DNA of 64,000 nt. It comes from Herbinix sp. (lineage in GTDB: Bacteria; Bacillota; Clostridia; Lachnospirales; Lachnospiraceae). Location: contig JAQZBN010000005.1 in assembly GCA_029238935.1 (NCBI GenBank), positions 89,466 through 153,465 on the forward strand. The letters run 5' to 3'. The notes under the pieces are model-generated. The model did no database searches, was not told the DNA's origin, and saw nothing but the letters and a program-made list of their open reading frames with translations. Shown here in pieces: positions 1-9,040 of this stretch (position 1 is its first letter; each line of letters opens with the position of its first letter). Made by a program: the position numbers and the translations under genes.

Positions 1-94
1 AGTCAAATTCAAATTGCCATTCTCCATTTAAATTCATCCACTGCTTCCGCTCCATCTGCGGTAATGGATGTTCCGGTCTTGGTATTCTGCTCAT
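1..94 (-). CDS. Glycoside hydrolase family 2 protein, N-terminal fragment cut by window edge
   Basis: Only the first 31 codons lie in the window. The reverse strand reads MSRIPRPEHPLPQMERKQ, then WMNLNGEWQFEFD. The W-x-NLNGEW-x-F pattern is typical of the start of the sugar-binding jelly-roll domain of GH2 enzymes (beta-galactosidase, beta-glucuronidase, beta-mannosidase). An AGGAAGGAG ribosome site lies six bases before the ATG, so the start is well supported. It is divergent from an AraC regulator, which suggests a sugar-inducible pair. The substrate cannot be told from this fragment. Confidence 0.8.
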   Translation of the reverse strand, partial: MSRIPRPEHPLPQMERKQWMNLNGEWQFEFD

Positions 95-267
95 AACTTA
101 CTCCTTCCTACTCTTACACTTCCTATAATGTTTGTTACTTGTATCAACCAGCCACTTTTAATCCCTATGCTCAGACACACTTTTGCACCAACAGCACGTA
201 TCTTTCGTCAAAATGAACTGCTGTTTCCATTAATATTACTTCTGTTATAGCTTTCGTGATAATATGC

Positions 268-296
268 TTGTTTTCCTTTGCTTCTTGTATTATACT
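268..296 (+). promoter_or_regulatory. Candidate sigma-A promoter for the AraC-family gene
   Basis: TTGTTT and TATACT are separated by 17 bases, about 60 bases before the AraC start codon. The -10 box matches well and the -35 box partly. This is a pattern call only. The space between the GH2 start and this promoter shows nothing else clear. Confidence 0.5.
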
Positions 297-354
297 GCTA
301 TATATATGATTATTTAATATACTTTAAGAGCAAACAAGTGAGGAAAAGAAGCAT

Positions 355-1161
355 ATGGAGCATATTGTGAGTTTCTTAAAAGATGAGAACAGAGCTTATA
401 ATCAATTTAATATTCATATCACCGGAATATCCTATCCCGATCCTCATTATTATGTTGACCGCAGGGATTCCAGGGTTTACTGCCTGGAGTACATTATGAA
501 AGGAGAGGGAACGGTTCATGTGGATAATGAGACTATTTACCCCTCTCAGGGTGACATTTATATTCTTCCGAAGGGTCATCATCATCGTTATTATTCCTCT
601 CCGAAGAACCCTTGGGAGAAGATTTGGATGAATGTCCACGGTCCTTTATGTGATCTTCTGATGAATGTATATCATCTAGAGGGCATTTTATTAATTAAGG
701 ATTTTGATTTGTATGGTTTGTTTCAGAAGTTTCTAACGACCTGTGAGCAAAAAGATGTTAGCACCAGCTTGATTTTTGAGCAATGTGCGCTTATTTATCA
801 TGAGATATTGTCTAAGATCAGTATGCATCTCTATGCTGCTCCAGCAGGGCAAAACGAAGCTGCCACAGCGATAAAAGAGTATATCGATCAGCATATCTAT
901 GATAAGATTACGATTCAATCACTGTCAAAGATGGCTTGCCTCTCACCTTCTCAGGTAAATCGTATCTTCAAAAAAGAGTATGCACAAACTCCTTATGAAT
1001 ACATCCTAACCCAGAAAATTGAGACCGCGAAATTACTTCTAACCAATACCAATATCTCTATTAAAGAAATTGCTTATAAATTAAATTTTGCAGATGAACA
1101 TTATTTTTCTAATTACTTTAAGCTTCGAACCGGAGTTTCCCCTAAGAACTGGATTAAATAA
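355..1161 (+). CDS. AraC-family transcriptional regulator with N-terminal cupin domain
   Basis: 268 aa. The N-terminal part (about residues 20-110) is a cupin-like sugar-sensing domain with the GEGTVHV and LPKGHHHRYYS motifs. The C-terminal ~100 residues hold the two helix-turn-helix motifs of AraC proteins (LSPSQVNRIFKKEY and EIAYKLNFADEHYFSNYFK, ending GVSPKNW). Such proteins usually activate nearby carbohydrate genes on sugar binding. The divergent GH2 gene at the left edge is the obvious target. A GAGG-type ribosome site precedes the ATG. The ligand is unknown. Confidence 0.9.
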   Translation: MEHIVSFLKDENRAYNQFNIHITGISYPDPHYYVDRRDSRVYCLEYIMKGEGTVHVDNETIYPSQGDIYILPKGHHHRYYSSPKNPWEKIWMNVHGPLCDLLMNVYHLEGILLIKDFDLYGLFQKFLTTCEQKDVSTSLIFEQCALIYHEILSKISMHLYAAPAGQNEAATAIKEYIDQHIYDKITIQSLSKMACLSPSQVNRIFKKEYAQTPYEYILTQKIETAKLLLTNTNISIKEIAYKLNFADEHYFSNYFKLRTGVSPKNWIK

Positions 1162-1190
1162 CCTTATGAGAATGAATGATCCCTCTATAC

Positions 1191-1237
1191 AATAAGAGCG
1201 GAATGAATGATTGATATCATTTGTTCCGCTCTTATTA
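1191..1237 (+). terminator. Hairpin terminator after AraC gene
   Basis: A 13-bp perfect stem (AATAAGAGCGGAA with TTCCGCTCTTATT) closes a 20-base loop just after the AraC stop. The following T-tract is weak (TTATTATAT), so termination efficiency is uncertain. It lies between convergent genes and could serve both. Confidence 0.65.
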
Positions 1238-1367
1238 TATAAATATATTAACTTAAATATCAGTTCGATTAATTAGTGATTTAAGACCTATCTAAGGAAC
1301 CTCTTAAACTTAATATCAGAGTCTTGCTGATATAGAATCCGTAACTTTTGAACAAAACTTTATAATC

Positions 1368-2801
1368 TTAGTATGCCTTACCCCAATAAGCCATGGTCTT
1401 AGCAGGTTTTCCGCAGCATACGCAAGTATCTGCTATCTTTTCCTGTTCAAAAGGCATACAACGGGAGGTTGCTCCTGTCTTTTCTTTGATCTCCTTCTCA
1501 CAGGCTTCGTCTTCACACCACATTGCCTTGATAAATCCAGGTTTTTGGGCTACGGTCTGAGCAAACTCCTCCATATTCGTTGCTGTATAAGTATGTGTAT
1601 CTCTATGGGTTCTTGCTCTCTCCAGCATTTCAGCCTGCATTAAAGTAAGAATTTCTCCAACTTTCTTATCAATTTCATCTAAGGAAACCGTAATCTTTTC
1701 TCTTGTATCACGTCTTACGATGACTGCCTGATTTGCTTCAATATCCTTAGGTCCAATCTCAATACGGATCGGAATACCACGCATCTCCTGCTCACTGAAC
1801 TTCCATCCAGGACTCTTATCTGCATCGTCAACCTTTACGCGGTAAGCTCCTAATTTCTCTTTGATCTCAGCAGCTTTCTCAAGAACGCCTTCCTTCTTCT
1901 GCATGATTGGAACAATCATAACCTGCGTAGGAGCAATTCTTGGAGGAAGTACCAGACCACTATCATCTCCATGAACCATGATAATAGCACCTATAATTCT
2001 CGTTGACATACCCCAAGAGGTTTGGTGTACATATTGTAATTTATTTTCGTTATCTGTATATTGAATATCAAATGCTTTCGCAAAACCATCCCCAAAGTTA
2101 TGGCTGGTTCCGGACTGTAATGCCTTTCCGTCATGCATTAATGCTTCAATGGTATAGGTTGCATGAGCACCGGCAAATTTCTCTTTCTCTGATTTACGTC
2201 CTTTGATCATAGGAATGGCCAATACTTGCTCACAAAAATCAGCATATACATTCAGCATCTGAATGGTTCTTTCCTCTGCTTGCTCTGCTGTTGCATGAGC
2301 GGTGTGACCTTCTTGCCATAAGAACTCCATCGAGCGAAGGAATGGTCTGGTTGTCTTTTCCCACCGAACTACAGAACACCATTGATTATATAACTTAGGC
2401 AGATCACGATAGGACTGAATAATATTAGAGTAAAAATCACAGAACAGTGTTTCTGAAGTAGGTCTAACACAAAGTCTCTCCTGTAATGGTTCCAATCCGC
2501 CATGGGTTACCCAAGCAACTTCTGGCGCAAAGCCTTCTACGTGGTCTTTTTCCTTCTGTAATAAGCTTTCTGGTATAAACATAGGCATATATACGTTCTC
2601 CACACCAGTTGCTTTGAATCTAGAATCTAATTCTTTCTGAATATTTTCCCATATGGAGTATCCATTTGGTCTAAGAATCATACAGCCTCTAACGCTGGAG
2701 TATTCAATGAGCTCTGCCTTTTTAACAACATCCGTATACCATTGGGCAAAATCTGTTTCCATGGAGGTTATTGCTTCCACCAATTTCTTTTCCTGTGCCA
2801 T
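1368..2801 (-). CDS. proS: Prolyl-tRNA synthetase, archaeal/eukaryotic type
   Basis: 477 aa from the ATG with AAAAGGAG eight bases upstream; an in-frame ATG two codons earlier is too close to that site. The enzyme charges tRNA-Pro with proline. Class II motifs are visible: the motif 2 region around [16 protein letters not shown] and [24 protein letters not shown], and the ATP-site GxSR-type segment later. The anticodon-binding domain follows, and the C-terminal zinc-like domain ends [18 protein letters not shown]. The length is that of the ~480-aa ProS type 3 and lacks the YbaK editing insertion of the long bacterial form. It is controlled by the T-box upstream. Confidence 0.96.
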   Translation of the reverse strand: MAQEKKLVEAITSMETDFAQWYTDVVKKAELIEYSSVRGCMILRPNGYSIWENIQKELDSRFKATGVENVYMPMFIPESLLQKEKDHVEGFAPEVAWVTHGGLEPLQERLCVRPTSETLFCDFYSNIIQSYRDLPKLYNQWCSVVRWEKTTRPFLRSMEFLWQEGHTAHATAEQAEERTIQMLNVYADFCEQVLAIPMIKGRKSEKEKFAGAHATYTIEALMHDGKALQSGTSHNFGDGFAKAFDIQYTDNENKLQYVHQTSWGMSTRIIGAIIMVHGDDSGLVLPPRIAPTQVMIVPIMQKKEGVLEKAAEIKEKLGAYRVKVDDADKSPGWKFSEQEMRGIPIRIEIGPKDIEANQAVIVRRDTREKITVSLDEIDKKVGEILTLMQAEMLERARTHRDTHTYTATNMEEFAQTVAQKPGFIKAMWCEDEACEKEIKEKTGATSRCMPFEQEKIADTCVCCGKPAKTMAYWGKAY

Positions 2802-2892
2802 AATCATTTCTCCTTTTCTTTCTAACTAAAGTAGTTGCTATTTTTTTATAAAATATACACTGCTGGCTTAGAAAGTCTTCTTTGTAATTAAA

Positions 2893-3166
2893 AGAATCAA
2901 AAAAGCCTTTCTAATCCCAAAGGGACCGAAAGACTCGGCGGTACCACCCTAATTAGTTGTTCTTAGTTCTAACAACTCTCTTTATAACCGTTAACGCCGG
3001 TAATACGTTGTATTTAGAAGAATACATTTCGTTGAAACACAAATTCTTTTCATACAAAGCTCCAAGGTCGGTTCCTCAGTATCTGCATAAGAAGCTCGCA
3101 CCAATGCTTCTCTCTCTGCAATGAGATCTCTGAATACTATTCCTCTTCAATGCCGTTATATCATGT
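2893..3166 (-). promoter_or_regulatory. T-box riboswitch controlling proS, proline specifier
   Basis: On the minus strand the conserved T-box AGGGTGGTACCGCCG lies at 2936-2950. It is followed by a terminator stem at about 2895-2935 ending in six Ts (AGTCTTTC...GAAAGGCTTTTTT). Further upstream are the stem I features AGAGAG and GGTGCGAG. The segment GAA-CCG-ACC-TTGGAGC places a CCG (Pro) codon at 3069-3071 in the usual specifier position. Uncharged tRNA-Pro should stabilise the antiterminator and allow proS transcription. The exact 5' end is inferred from the promoter. Confidence 0.93.
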
Positions 3167-3172
3167 TAAATT

Positions 3173-3202
3173 ATTTTATGACGATTTCTCTTGTTTTGTC
3201 AA
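3173..3202 (-). promoter_or_regulatory. Sigma-A promoter of the proS T-box transcript
   Basis: TTGACA (3197-3202) and TAAAAT (3173-3178) are spaced by 18 bases on the minus strand. This places the transcript start near 3166, just before stem I of the T-box. Confidence 0.7.
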
Positions 3203-3359
3203 GGTTTATTTCATCGACACCTCTTCTCTTATCCATTCTATGTATGCTTTTTCGGAAGAAGCCTGCCGAATTTATCATAATATCGATGCCATATGATCAG
3301 TATAAGGATAAATTCGGCAACTTATGATGCCTTTCCTAAGGAATCAATTATCATTCGTA

Positions 3360-3680
3360 CTACTACAATACAAGTACTTTTATCTCTTATTGCTAAACAA
3401 GTTATTATGCTTCTATTTATTTCAATACAAGTTATTCAGTACAAGTTATTCAGTACAAGTTATTTCAATACAAAATACCTCAAACAAGTTATTATAGTAC
3501 AGGCTCTTTCAATACTAGATACTTCAATACAAGTTATTTATGGGACAAGTTCTTTCAATACTAGATACTTCAAGCAAGTTAATATAGGACAAATTATTTC
3601 AATTCAAGATATTCAATACAAGTTATTATAGGACAAGTTATCTCAATTTAAAATCATTACAGTACTCGTTATCTCAATTA
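3360..3680. repeat. Degenerate minisatellite, period about 15 bp, consensus near CAAGTTATTTCAATA
   Basis: CAAGTTATT or a close variant recurs at 3398, 3428, 3442, 3456, 3485, 3530, 3546, 3575, 3590, 3619 and 3634. The gaps (30, 14, 14, 29, 45, 16, 29, 15, 29, 15) are near multiples of 15, so about 18-20 degenerate units fill the interval. It sits between the proS promoter region and the 3' end of the next gene and just touches that stop codon. A 112-codon plus-strand ORF here is a by-product of the repeat. The rest of the 2824-3677 gap is the T-box and its promoter. Confidence 0.8.
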
Positions 3681-4823
3681 CTCTACTACAGGATGATTGG
3701 ATCGCTCTTTCAATTCTTCATCACTTGCTCCCCCATCCTTGCCCGTTTCCTCCGGTTTTTGATCTGAACCTTTATCATTTTTTTCATAGATAGCCTTTAC
3801 TATGGTAATAATCATGATTAACCCAATGGGTCCCAAGAAAAAGCCTGCAAAAGAGAATAGCTGTAATCCAATATAAATGGACATCAATGTAAATATAGGT
3901 TTTATCCCGATTCGATTTCCTATTAATCTCGGTTCCAATACTTCTCTGATAATCTGGCATAGCAAAAATATGGTCAAAAGTATCGCAGCCGCATAAATAT
4001 TACCATTTAGAAGCATAATAATACTCCAAGGAATTAAAATTAAACCGCTACCCAGAACCGGAAATGCATCCATGATTGCAATACCAACACCAATCAAAAG
4101 AGCATATTCATTTCTTAGAATCGTAAGACCTAAAACACAGAAAAAAGCAACGATAACTGCAATTGAAACCTGTGCTCGAATATAAGCAATACCAGCTTCC
4201 GAAAGTTTTTTTGTTACTTTGTGTATATCCTGATAAATATCACTCTTCTCATAACGTTCCTTGTATACCGGTAGGTCTTTTGCAATTAATATGGTTGAAA
4301 CAAGGATAATCAGCAGTATACCAATTGCACCAACAAACTTTATCGTGATCGATATGGTTTGCTCTGTAATCCCAGGGATTATATCTGTTTTTACACGGGT
4401 TAACATTGACATCATATGGTCATCCATAACTGTTCGCATCGTCCCATCAGTCAGTCCGAATACTTTATCGCAACTGCCACAGATATAATCCAAACGATCC
4501 ACAATACTGCTCATATAAATTGGAAAATTACGAAGGAATGCAACTGCTTGCCTTAGTAGTGTCTTGATTAAATAAAAAATACCTGTTCCTGCAATCCCCA
4601 CTACAAGCAGCAGAGAAAGTGTTCCACCAATGATTCTTGCCATTCTTACACGTTTGTACAAAAATTCTGTCATCGGCCTTATAATCCAAGCCAAAAAATA
4701 TGCAAGAACAAAAGGTAGAATAAGCGGTAGTATAAACCGAAACCCCAAATAAACTCCCAAGAATGTTACGGTGATGATCAGAAGCCATTTTACCCTAACT
4801 CTGATTTCATCCTTAGACTTCAT
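3678..4823 (-). CDS. AI-2E family transporter / YtvI-like integral membrane protein
   Basis: 381 aa from the ATG preceded by GGGGGTG; the longer ORF adds 24 codons without a ribosome site. The protein has a pair of N-terminal membrane helices (about residues 10-50), another near 70-90, a long soluble loop, then four or five C-terminal helices. The C-terminal half has the family signature ALLIGVGIAIMDAFPVLGSG and later EPRLIGNRIGIKPIFTLMSIYIGLQLF. Members include YtvI (a sporulation membrane protein), TqsA and permease PerM; transported substrates are mostly unknown. A hydrophilic tail of ~45 residues follows the last helix. It is monocistronic. Confidence 0.85.
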   Translation of the reverse strand: MKSKDEIRVRVKWLLIITVTFLGVYLGFRFILPLILPFVLAYFLAWIIRPMTEFLYKRVRMARIIGGTLSLLLVVGIAGTGIFYLIKTLLRQAVAFLRNFPIYMSSIVDRLDYICGSCDKVFGLTDGTMRTVMDDHMMSMLTRVKTDIIPGITEQTISITIKFVGAIGILLIILVSTILIAKDLPVYKERYEKSDIYQDIHKVTKKLSEAGIAYIRAQVSIAVIVAFFCVLGLTILRNEYALLIGVGIAIMDAFPVLGSGLILIPWSIIMLLNGNIYAAAILLTIFLLCQIIREVLEPRLIGNRIGIKPIFTLMSIYIGLQLFSFAGFFLGPIGLIMIITIVKAIYEKNDKGSDQKPEETGKDGGASDEELKERSNHPVVE

Positions 4824-5085
4824 AATGCCACCCCCAATTCTATCTATGCCAATGACTACACTAGAAAAAACATAAATTATAAAAAAAGAATTCATATTTA
4901 ATATGAATTCTTCTTAATCTTATTGTTTGTCAAACGGTAGTTTATATCCTTGGGGATAAAATGAAATAAATAAGTTAATATTATCATTTTAAGTATTTAT
5001 TTCATAGTATGGTTATTAATTTTATATTTCTATGGTGATTCTTCGAGAAATTGTCTTTCCTAAGATGGTAAACATCTTTGGTAAT

Positions 5086-5892
5086 TTAATCCTCAATTGA
5101 TTTTACTACTTTTACCGGTACATAAGGTATTTTTGCTAAAAAGGCAGCTTTTACAAGATCCAAACCTTCTTCAACTTGATATCCATCTTCCGAGTTTCGA
5201 ACAATTACGGTTGTATCAATCATATCAGAACCATCTTTCATGGAGGTGATTAATTCCTGCAAACGAGTTTGGTCATCCTCTTTCATCTCCTCTAATTGAA
5301 GCAGACGTTCCGGCGTCATTAACATTTTGGTTCCGGTATAAGGGTTCTCTTCGAATGCTTTTGCCTCAACTATAATCATCTCTGCTATTTTATCAGCACT
5401 ACAATAGGTACTGTCGATGACAAGGTTATAATTGGAGAAATCCAGATAGTCTAAGTCATAAATATCCTTATATCTTCTTTTTTCCGTAGCAGCTCTTTCC
5501 GCCAGTAATTTTTTTGCTTCATCAAAGGAGGAATATTTCTCTTCGGCTCCTCTTTGATCCTGCATTACTCTATTTGCCGCCACATCCAAACTTACTGTAA
5601 CAAACACTTTGAAGGAATGCTCTACAAAATGCCATGCCAGACGGGAATCAAAGATGATATCCTTCTCCCTGTTTTCTCTGGATATTCTTGCTGTAGCATC
5701 ATCAATCATTGTATCATATTTATGATCACTACACATCAGCTGATTTAACTCCAGTGTAGTCATATTCATCTCTCTTGCTATTTCTCTTTGCACTTTACCG
5801 GTAGAATATACCTCAAACTGATATTGCTCATTTAATAATTTGCATATAGTAGATTTTCCACTTCCTAGATTACCTGTAATCGTAATATGCAT
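5086..5892 (-). CDS. Cytidylate-kinase-like P-loop protein with C-terminal ParB-like domain
   Basis: 268 aa from ATG; an upstream in-frame TTG touches the ribosome site and is unlikely. Residues 1-175 are a CMP/dCMP kinase-like P-loop fold: Walker A GNLGSGKST at 7-15, a YSTGKVQREIA segment like the cytidylate-kinase CMP region, DSRLAW, and a lid-like AATEKRRYKDIY. Residues ~185-268 look like a ParB/sulfiredoxin-type fold (MLMTPERLLQLEEMK near its start, VIVRNSEDGYQVEEGLDLVKAAF, then IPYVPVKVV). The normal cytidylate kinase is ~220 aa with no such tail. The first module suggests phosphorylation of a nucleotide-like substrate; the role of the fusion is unknown. Confidence 0.75.
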   Translation of the reverse strand: MHITITGNLGSGKSTICKLLNEQYQFEVYSTGKVQREIAREMNMTTLELNQLMCSDHKYDTMIDDATARISRENREKDIIFDSRLAWHFVEHSFKVFVTVSLDVAANRVMQDQRGAEEKYSSFDEAKKLLAERAATEKRRYKDIYDLDYLDFSNYNLVIDSTYCSADKIAEMIIVEAKAFEENPYTGTKMLMTPERLLQLEEMKEDDQTRLQELITSMKDGSDMIDTTVIVRNSEDGYQVEEGLDLVKAAFLAKIPYVPVKVVKSIED

Positions 5893-6102
5893 GAATTGTA
5901 CCAACCTTTCCTTTGAAGACGTCTTCCCACGTCTCTCATTCGTCTTATTAATGCTTCTATTTTATATGAATCTGCTCAAACAACTTCATAAAGCAATTCA
6001 AAAATTCTATGTAATATTGTATTATATCTGATTATCTAAGAAAAAACAACCTTACAATTGAAGCTTATGGGCGTTGATACAACGAATTCTTTCACAAGTG
6101 CT

Positions 6103-6678
6103 TTACATGAGTGGAATTATTTTTGCATTCAAAAGAGTCGCTTCTTCCTTCTCATGAGTAACTACAATCACCGTCTTATCCACCGTATGATCCTTTACAT
6201 ATAGTATTACCTTCTTTTTTAGCTCTTCATCCAGCCCTTTAAAAGGTTCATCCAGAATGATTATATCACTGTCCGCTAATATAGCTCTGACAATAGCAAC
6301 TCTTCGTCTCATTCCACCGCTTAAACTTGCTACCGGTTTATCTTGATACTCGGTTAGTCCAACCTTTTCAAACTCTTTCTCTATTATATCCAATGTTATA
6401 GAACTATTACAAACTAATTTAACATTAAAAACCGCATCCAGGTGTTCAATTAACCGATCCTCTTGGAATACTGCTGCAACCCTTTTTCCTTTCAGCCCAC
6501 GAATTTCACCTTGATCCGGCTTCATTAATCCCATCATTAGATTGATTAGTGTCGTTTTACCTCTGCCGGATGGTCCCATAAGTACGCTTATTTTACCTTC
6601 TTTTAAATGTAAATTTATATTATGTAATACTTGATTTTGATCAAATTTCTTCGATACATTTAAAACCTGAATATCCAT
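6103..6678 (-). CDS. ABC transporter ATP-binding protein, nitrate/sulfonate/taurine type
   Basis: 191 aa, shorter than the usual ~250 because the C-terminal extension is missing, but all catalytic motifs are present: Walker A GPSGRGKTT, signature LSGGMRRRVAI, Walker B DIIILDEPFKGLD and the switch histidine in VTHEKEEA. It energises import through the permease encoded nine bases upstream. The ribosome site is TTAGGAGG. It is the last gene of a four-gene operon (TM1266-like gene, binding lipoprotein, permease, ATPase). Confidence 0.92.
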   Translation of the reverse strand: MDIQVLNVSKKFDQNQVLHNINLHLKEGKISVLMGPSGRGKTTLINLMMGLMKPDQGEIRGLKGKRVAAVFQEDRLIEHLDAVFNVKLVCNSSITLDIIEKEFEKVGLTEYQDKPVASLSGGMRRRVAIVRAILADSDIIILDEPFKGLDEELKKKVILYVKDHTVDKTVIVVTHEKEEATLLNAKIIPLM

Positions 6679-6687
6679 AGGAACCTC

Positions 6688-7470
6688 CTAATCAGACTCT
6701 TTGGTGTTCTTTGCCGCAAAGGGAAGTTTACCAAACAGTAACATAACCAGCTTTTCAAAAACCATACTAACAATAATGATTATTATGGACCATGCTAGCA
6801 ACTCTTTAGTCATAAAATATAATTTAGCTTCATATAGCCTTTCACCAATCGAACCTGACGGAATACCGATTACTTCTGCCGCGATACCAGCTTTAAAACT
6901 AAAACCAAGTCCTACAGAACAGGCAGATGCGAAGTAAGGCATCACTGCCGGAAGATAAATTGTCTTTACTTGTCGTAGCTTACCTATTCGAAATACCTTG
7001 GCCATCTCCAAAAGCTTTCGATCCGTTTGATAAAGACCCTGTAAGACATTTGAATAAATCATAGGGATTACCATGAGAAATGAGATTAGTACGGACAGGT
7101 TCTTTGCTCTGATCCAAATTAATGCCAGTATAATAAAGGATGCTACGGGAGCGGCTTTGATTACTTTCATGAGGGGTGTAATTAACTCTTTTAAAAATTC
7201 AGATCCATAGGATAGAATTGCCATTAAAACTCCCACTACAATTGCCATAATAAACCCAACCAGAATTCTCCCGGAGGAGAATAAAATCGTTCCCCAAAAG
7301 GAAAGGTCTTTGCTTAATTCAACGATCGTAGATAGTACAATCACCGGGGACACCAGCAAAATCTCCTGATTTACACATCGGCTGATAATTTCCCAAAGAA
7401 AGAGCCAAAAAAGAATGGCCAAAGACTTCCTGCATAAATTTCTAATGTATGCTATTTTACTTTTCCCCAT
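6688..7470 (-). CDS. ABC transporter permease, SsuC/TauC/NMT1 type
   Basis: 260 aa with about six membrane helices and the binding-protein-dependent transport (BPD_transp_1) fold. The EAA-like cytoplasmic loop is visible at about residues 150-185 (EMAKVFRIGKLRQVKTIYLPAVMPYF). The family imports aromatic or sulfonated compounds, nitrate, or pyrimidine precursors. It is encoded between the binding protein and the ATPase, with AAAAGGAG before the start. The substrate cannot be read from the sequence. Confidence 0.92.
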   Translation of the reverse strand: MGKSKIAYIRNLCRKSLAILFWLFLWEIISRCVNQEILLVSPVIVLSTIVELSKDLSFWGTILFSSGRILVGFIMAIVVGVLMAILSYGSEFLKELITPLMKVIKAAPVASFIILALIWIRAKNLSVLISFLMVIPMIYSNVLQGLYQTDRKLLEMAKVFRIGKLRQVKTIYLPAVMPYFASACSVGLGFSFKAGIAAEVIGIPSGSIGERLYEAKLYFMTKELLAWSIIIIIVSMVFEKLVMLLFGKLPFAAKNTKESD

Positions 7471-7548
7471 TCTTCTTTGACTCCTTTTTAATATGTATCC
7501 TATATCCTATTTCATTCATACTGATAAGTAAGTTTTTGAAATTTATCC

Positions 7549-8643
7549 TTATGGCAGGTAGTAAAAATCATCCGCCGGAAGTTTTCCTCCAACAGCCTGA
7601 GGATTTTGATTATACAGGGCTGTTAAATATCCATTCACCTTTTCCTTCATCTCATCCCCTTGAATTAAAGAAATGTTACAAAAAGGAATTGCTTGCTTTG
7701 CAACTGCTGCCTTTACGATATCAAATTGCTCTACCAACATAGCCGCTGCTTCTGTCTCAGTATTTACATAAGAAGCACTGGCAGCATATTCGGATAAAAA
7801 TGCATCAAACGCTTCTCCATTGTTCTCTAAAAATTCTTTTCTTACAACAACGACACCGGTAACCACACTGCTTCCATCTGTGCTGACAGCATCCCATTCT
7901 TTTGCCACATCAAGAGCAACCCTTACTTTGTCATTATTCATCATAACCGTAGTTACAAAAGGTTGCGGTAACAATGCTATCGCATCGGTTGCCTCACTTA
8001 AAAGAGCTGCCACTTCCGTAGCTTCAGTCTTATACTCAATCGTAACATCCTTCTCAGGGTCAATTCCATAAGCATTTAATAAATAATTTAAAGTATATTG
8101 AGGTGTAGTTCCAAAACCGGTAGAATAGATTGTTTTTCCCTTTAGGTCCTCCACCGTTTGAATGCTATTACCGGTTTCTACAATGTAGAGTACATTAAGG
8201 GTATTGATACCTGCCATCACTAGCTTTCCTTCTGTCTTATTATATAAAACAGATGCCAAATTACATGGGAGCGCAGCTATATCAAAATCACCTTTAATCA
8301 AACCGGCGCTGATTTCATCTGCGGCACCGGCTATGGTAAAGGTGTAATTATTGGCTGTCTCTTCTTTTGCAGCATTATCCATAACTTGAACCATACCAAT
8401 TGCAGTAGGTCCCTTTAATGCAGCAATACGGATATCAATCTTTTGGGTTGGATCTGCTGGGTTTAAATCCTCTTGTGTATCTTCATTTGCGCTTTCCGTC
8501 GGTGCAGGGATATCAGTTGGTTGTGCCGCCTGTGCCACTTCCGGTGTTGGGTTAACCGTAGACTCCTCCGTTGCTTTCTTGTTACAGCCTGTTAGTAAAA
8601 AAAGGCTTAGGGTCAGAAGTAATAATACATTTAATTTTTTCAT
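7549..8643 (-). CDS. ABC transporter substrate-binding lipoprotein, NMT1/SsuA-like
   Basis: 364 aa. The N-terminus MKKLNVLLLLTLSLFLLTGC is a lipoprotein signal with lipobox LLTGC, so the mature protein is anchored to the outer face of the membrane. A threonine/proline/glutamate-rich linker (about 25-70) leads to a type II periplasmic-binding fold with IRIAALKGPTAIGMVQVMDN and DLKGKTIYSTGFGTTPQYTLNYLL, typical of NMT1/THI5-like and SsuA proteins. The relatives bind pyrimidine precursors, sulfonates or aromatic acids; which one applies here is unknown. Confidence 0.92.
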   Translation of the reverse strand: MKKLNVLLLLTLSLFLLTGCNKKATEESTVNPTPEVAQAAQPTDIPAPTESANEDTQEDLNPADPTQKIDIRIAALKGPTAIGMVQVMDNAAKEETANNYTFTIAGAADEISAGLIKGDFDIAALPCNLASVLYNKTEGKLVMAGINTLNVLYIVETGNSIQTVEDLKGKTIYSTGFGTTPQYTLNYLLNAYGIDPEKDVTIEYKTEATEVAALLSEATDAIALLPQPFVTTVMMNNDKVRVALDVAKEWDAVSTDGSSVVTGVVVVRKEFLENNGEAFDAFLSEYAASASYVNTETEAAAMLVEQFDIVKAAVAKQAIPFCNISLIQGDEMKEKVNGYLTALYNQNPQAVGGKLPADDFYYLP

Positions 8644-8780
8644 ACTATATCCTCTCTTTCTATCATTTCATGTTGTTGGTTTTTAAGTAAAACATTTTGA
8701 TTTTCTCTTCAGTAGTATGTTTTTAGTATTGCTGATACAAATATAAGAGTCTGCTTCTCTGATCTCTGCAGTCCAACTAT

Positions 8781-9026
8781 TTATTTTTTTGAGTAGATTG
8801 TTTTTACATTTACTCCATGTATCATTCCTAATTTACCAGACATTGTGCTGATAATATCATTGCTGGCATTGACCACTACGCTGATAATACTGATGCCCTT
8901 TTCTTTGTATGGAATTCCCATTCTTCCTACAATATGATTTCCGTACTCATGAAGGATTTGATTTATCTTCTCTGCTGATTCTAAATCCTCCACGATAATA
9001 CCTATGAGTGCTATTCTTGTCTCCAT
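8781..9026 (-). CDS. TM1266-family small ACT-like protein ('iron-only hydrogenase system regulator')
   Basis: 81 aa. The pattern METRIALIGIIVEDLESAEKI, then LHEYGNHIVGRMGIPYKEKGISIISVVV and GKLGMIHGVNVKTIYSKK, matches the TM1266 family, an ACT/NikR-C-like fold named after its neighbours in hydrogenase-maturation clusters. No hydrogenase gene is present here; instead it leads an ABC import operon, so a ligand-sensing role for that transporter is inferred. GGAGGTG precedes the ATG, and an intrinsic terminator lies directly in front of that ribosome site. Confidence 0.85.
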   Translation of the reverse strand: METRIALIGIIVEDLESAEKINQILHEYGNHIVGRMGIPYKEKGISIISVVVNASNDIISTMSGKLGMIHGVNVKTIYSKK

Positions 9027-9040
9027 CTCTTCACCTCCAC

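Noticed and set aside
68..250. 60-codon plus-strand ORF at the left edge
   Set aside because: It overlaps the GH2 start on the other strand, has no ribosome site and no family likeness.
3293..3631. 112-codon plus-strand ORF
   Set aside because: It is read through the 15-bp minisatellite; its repetitive protein (IQVI, SIQV) only mirrors the repeat.
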